From Vibrio campbellii CAIM 519 = NBRC 15631 = ATCC 25920 (GTDB taxonomy: Bacteria; Pseudomonadota; Gammaproteobacteria; Enterobacterales; Vibrionaceae), in assembly GCF_002163755.1 (NCBI RefSeq), contig NZ_CP015863.1:1240001-1304000 (forward strand): a stretch of 64,000 nucleotides of DNA, given 5' to 3'. The notes under the pieces were generated by a model that did not search any database, was not told where the DNA came from, and was given only the letters and a program-made list of their open reading frames with translations. This document shows positions 61,492-64,000 of this stretch, in pieces. The translations under genes were made by a program, and so were the position numbers. The stretch's first letter is position 1. The number at the start of each line of letters is the position of its first letter.

Positions 61492-62629
61492 ATCTCGTAT
61501 CGAGTCCGCCCTTGCCGCCCGTAAAGCGCAGGGGCTGAATCGTTCGATGAATGTGGTGTTTTCCGGCAACCAATCGATTTTGGAATACGAAGGCAGACGC
61601 TACATCAACTTCTCAAGTAACGACTACTTAGGCTTAGCCAATGATCAAGCGCTTGTTCGTGCTTGGCAACAAGGCTTGAGTGTATACGGCAGCGGTAGTG
61701 GTGCCTCTCCAATGGTGACTGGCTTTAGTGCGGCGCACAGTAATTTAGAAGCTGCATTGACCGAGTGGCTGGGTTACGAACGGGCAATCCTGTTTGGTTC
61801 TGGGTTCAGTGCCAATCAAGCGTTGTTATTCACCTTGCTAGAAAAATCAGACGTACTCATTCAAGACCGTTTGAATCATGCTTCTTTGATGGAGGCAGGG
61901 ATGTTGTCGCCAGCTAAAATGAAGCGCTTCAAGCACAGTGACATCGCGCATCTAAAATCGCTGCTGAATAGCGAAGACAATCATCTGGTCGTAACTGAAG
62001 GGGTATTCAGTATGGACGGGGATTGTGCACCACTTGCTGATATCGCAGAAGTTACAAGAAGCTACGATGCTTGGTTCGCCGTCGATGATGCACACGGTAT
62101 TGGCGTTCTTGGTGAATTCGGTGGTGGTTCTTGCGAGCTGGCTACAGTTAAGCCTGAATTGTTGATCGTTACTTTTGGCAAAGCTTTCGGTATGTCCGGC
62201 GCGGCTATCTTATGTGGCCACGCAACGGGGGACTTTTTAACTCAGTTTGCTCGTCACCATGTGTATTCCACAGCGATACCGCCAGCACAAGCGTATGCGT
62301 TGACTCATGCAGTCTCGATGATTCAAGAGCAGTCTTGGCGACGCGAAAAGCTTACGGAATTAAATGAAGTATATCGAGATGGTCTTCAAGATCTCGACGG
62401 TTTTGTCGAAACCCAAACCTCGATTAAGCCCTTTATGATTGGTGAATCTGAACTGGCTTTGCAGGTTGCAAGTGCTTGTCGACAGAACGGCATTTGGGTG
62501 ACTGCTATTCGTCCACCGACGGTACCTAAAGGAACATCTCGTCTTCGAATTACGCTCACAGCCAATCACACCAATGAGCAAGTTAAAACGCTTTCAATGG
62601 CATTGAAGCAAGCATTAGGAGCGCTGTAA
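61481..62629 (+). CDS. bioF: 8-amino-7-oxononanoate synthase BioF
   Basis: 382-aa PLP alpha-oxoamine synthase (pimeloyl-ACP + alanine to KAPA). NFSSNDYLGLAND, YGSGSGASPMVTG, VDDAHGIGVLG and the PLP Lys in TFGKAFGMSGAA. The ATG at 61481 lies 11 nt inside bioB and begins MPAFKSRIESAL; earlier codons in the frame overlap bioB and are rejected. Confidence 0.96.
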   Translation, partial: PAFKSRIESALAARKAQGLNRSMNVVFSGNQSILEYEGRRYINFSSNDYLGLANDQALVRAWQQGLSVYGSGSGASPMVTGFSAAHSNLEAALTEWLGYERAILFGSGFSANQALLFTLLEKSDVLIQDRLNHASLMEAGMLSPAKMKRFKHSDIAHLKSLLNSEDNHLVVTEGVFSMDGDCAPLADIAEVTRSYDAWFAVDDAHGIGVLGEFGGGSCELATVKPELLIVTFGKAFGMSGAAILCGHATGDFLTQFARHHVYSTAIPPAQAYALTHAVSMIQEQSWRREKLTELNEVYRDGLQDLDGFVETQTSIKPFMIGESELALQVASACRQNGIWVTAIRPPTVPKGTSRLRITLTANHTNEQVKTLSMALKQALGAL

Positions 62630-63435
62630 TGGATAATGCAGAAAATATGACATTGGAAAGCTTTTACCAAGACAAAGAAGCGATTGCCTCTTCGTTTGGA
62701 AAAGCAGCAGAAACGTACGACAAACACGCGGCGTTTCAGTGTGATGTTGGACATCGCATGCTTGATAAATTTCCTGAAAACTTAACGGGAAAACGCGTCT
62801 TAGATTTGGGGTGTGGTACAGGCTACTTCTCTCAACTGTTCCAACAACGTGGCGCAGAAGTGATTTGCGGCGATATCTCTCAAGCTATGTTAGATAAAGC
62901 GCAGCAGCGTTGTGGTATACGGCAAATGCAGTACCAAATAGCTGATGCCGAAAACTTGCCATTTGATGATGAGAGCTTCGATTACGTTTTTTCAAGTTTG
63001 GCTTTGCAATGGTGTGCAGATTTAAGTTACCCGTTAAGAGAGATTCGTCGCGTCTTAAAGGTAGGAGGGACGGGGTGTTTCTCAACATTAACCGATGGCT
63101 CACTTTATGAGTTGCGAGAGGCGTGGTCAAAAATTGATACATATCAACACGTGAATAACTTTATTACCCACAATCAGGTAAAAATTGCGTTAGCGCAATC
63201 TCGGTGCCACAACCATCATCTAGACTTGACCCCCATCACAGTTTGGTACGATTCAGCGTTTTCTGTCATGCGTGATCTTAAAGGCATTGGTGCAAATCAC
63301 GTAAGCGGGCGCTCACATGGTCTGACGAGTCGTCGCACCTTGTTGCAAGTTGAGCGCGAGTACCAAGCATTTGGAAACGATCAAGGTCTTCTACCTGCAA
63401 GTTATCAGGTTTGTTTTGGAGTCATAGTTAAATGA
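62629..63435 (+). CDS. bioC: Malonyl-ACP O-methyltransferase BioC
   Basis: 268-aa SAM methyltransferase that starts pimelate synthesis. SFGKAAETYDKHAAFQ at the N-terminus and motif I VLDLGCGTGYFSQLF are typical BioC. The ATG overlaps the bioF stop (TAATG). Position and motifs agree. Confidence 0.95.
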   Translation: MDNAENMTLESFYQDKEAIASSFGKAAETYDKHAAFQCDVGHRMLDKFPENLTGKRVLDLGCGTGYFSQLFQQRGAEVICGDISQAMLDKAQQRCGIRQMQYQIADAENLPFDDESFDYVFSSLALQWCADLSYPLREIRRVLKVGGTGCFSTLTDGSLYELREAWSKIDTYQHVNNFITHNQVKIALAQSRCHNHHLDLTPITVWYDSAFSVMRDLKGIGANHVSGRSHGLTSRRTLLQVEREYQAFGNDQGLLPASYQVCFGVIVK

Positions 63436-64000
63436 TTGATGCATTTTTTATTGCTGGTACGGATACTGATGTAGGAAAAACGGTAGCGTCTAAAGCTATT
63501 TTACAAGCACTTGGCGCGAAAGGGCTTAACACCATTGGTTACAAGCCAGTGGCTGCGGGAAGCGACAAGACGGCGGAAGGTTGGCGTAACTCGGATGCAT
63601 TGCACCTTCAGAAAGCGGCAACACTAGATATCGCGTACGACGATGTAAACCCATACGCTTTGGAATTACCCGCCTCTCCTCACATCGCCGCTAAGCACGA
63701 ACATGTAGAAATTAAATACGAAGTACTGAGCGAAAAATTGGCTCACCATAAAGAGCAATCTGACATTGTTCTTGTGGAAGGTGCTGGTGGTTGGCGTGTG
63801 CCTGTATCTGATACAGACAGCCTGTCGACATGGGTACAGCAAGAACAGCTTCCGGTAGTTCTGGTTGTCGGTATCAAGCTGGGGTGTTTGAGCCACGCAC
63901 TGTTAACGGCAGAGATCATCAAAGCAGATGGTTTGAATCTCGTTGGCTGGGTAGCGAACCGTGTTAACCCAGGCACAGAGCACTATGCAGAGATCATCGA
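63432..64000 (+). CDS. bioD: Dethiobiotin synthetase BioD (partial, 3' end outside)
   Basis: At least 189 residues before the window ends. The ATG overlaps the bioC stop (ATGA). MIDAFFIAGTDTDVGKTV holds the P-loop GTDTDVGKT, followed by GYKPVAAG and VLVEGAGGWRVP. It closes the DAPA ring to dethiobiotin with ATP and CO2. Last recognised gene of the operon. Confidence 0.95.
   Translation, partial: MIDAFFIAGTDTDVGKTVASKAILQALGAKGLNTIGYKPVAAGSDKTAEGWRNSDALHLQKAATLDIAYDDVNPYALELPASPHIAAKHEHVEIKYEVLSEKLAHHKEQSDIVLVEGAGGWRVPVSDTDSLSTWVQQEQLPVVLVVGIKLGCLSHALLTAEIIKADGLNLVGWVANRVNPGTEHYAEII

Noticed and set aside
1..64000. tRNA, rRNA, CRISPR arrays, insertion sequences, prophage or integron cassettes
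   Set aside because: Looked for; no regular spacer-repeat array, transposase, integrase, attC site or cloverleaf was seen.

Overview
The window is a chromosomal segment of a marine Vibrio, most likely of the Harveyi clade (V. parahaemolyticus / V. alginolyticus / V. campbellii group). The evidence is a vsc/vcr/vop type III secretion locus of the V. parahaemolyticus T3SS1 (Ysc/Psc) type, a vibrio-type collagenase, Vibrio-like housekeeping proteins (CysB, Lrp, FtsK, RarA, SerS, BioABFCD) and moderate GC. The species call is an inference from remembered protein families.

Region 1 (1-13.35 kb) is the T3SS1 locus. A minus-strand operon vscN-vscO-vscP-vscQ (export ATPase, stalk, needle ruler, C-ring; vscQ is cut by the window edge) diverges from vopN-tyeA-sycN-vscX-vscY-vcrD-vcrR, followed by vcrG-vcrV-vcrH-vopB-vopD (tip protein, translocators and their chaperone). 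Three operon starts carry an alignable 25-bp ExsA-like box with a 21-22 bp gap to the -10.

Region 2 (13.3-22.4 kb) is accessory. It holds a zinc-ribbon protein, a SAM methyltransferase, a nitrilase-family amidase, and a three-gene minus-strand set: a Sec-secreted cysteine-rich protein, a 1230-aa Rhs/YD-repeat protein that stops just before the Rhs core, and an overlapping 376-aa protein that carries the missing Rhs core behind a twin-arginine signal. This split Rhs is the most unusual item in the window.

Region 3 (22.4-33.2 kb) has a YjdM/PhnA protein, a CRP/FNR-type regulator with FNR and Fur boxes in its promoter, a 27-aa membrane protein, an RND efflux pair, an AEC transporter, an MltF-like transglycosylase, and a second tryptophanyl-tRNA synthetase preceded by a leader peptide with tandem Trp codons and a complete attenuator.

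Region 4 (33.3-43.3 kb) holds a gene with an upstream Fur-like box, dispersed repeats, a secreted sphingomyelinase overlapping a lipase-chaperone-like (LifO) foldase, a Cfr10I/Bse634I-type restriction-modification pair, a secreted collagenase and a guanine deaminase with a signal peptide.

Region 5 (43.7-64 kb) is core genome: DUF457-type membrane protein, miaE, cysB, a methyltransferase, ald/lrp (divergent), ftsK-lolA-rarA-serS, a ybiI-like gene, and bioA divergent from bioBFCD (bioD cut by the window end). No tRNA, rRNA, CRISPR array or insertion sequence was seen.
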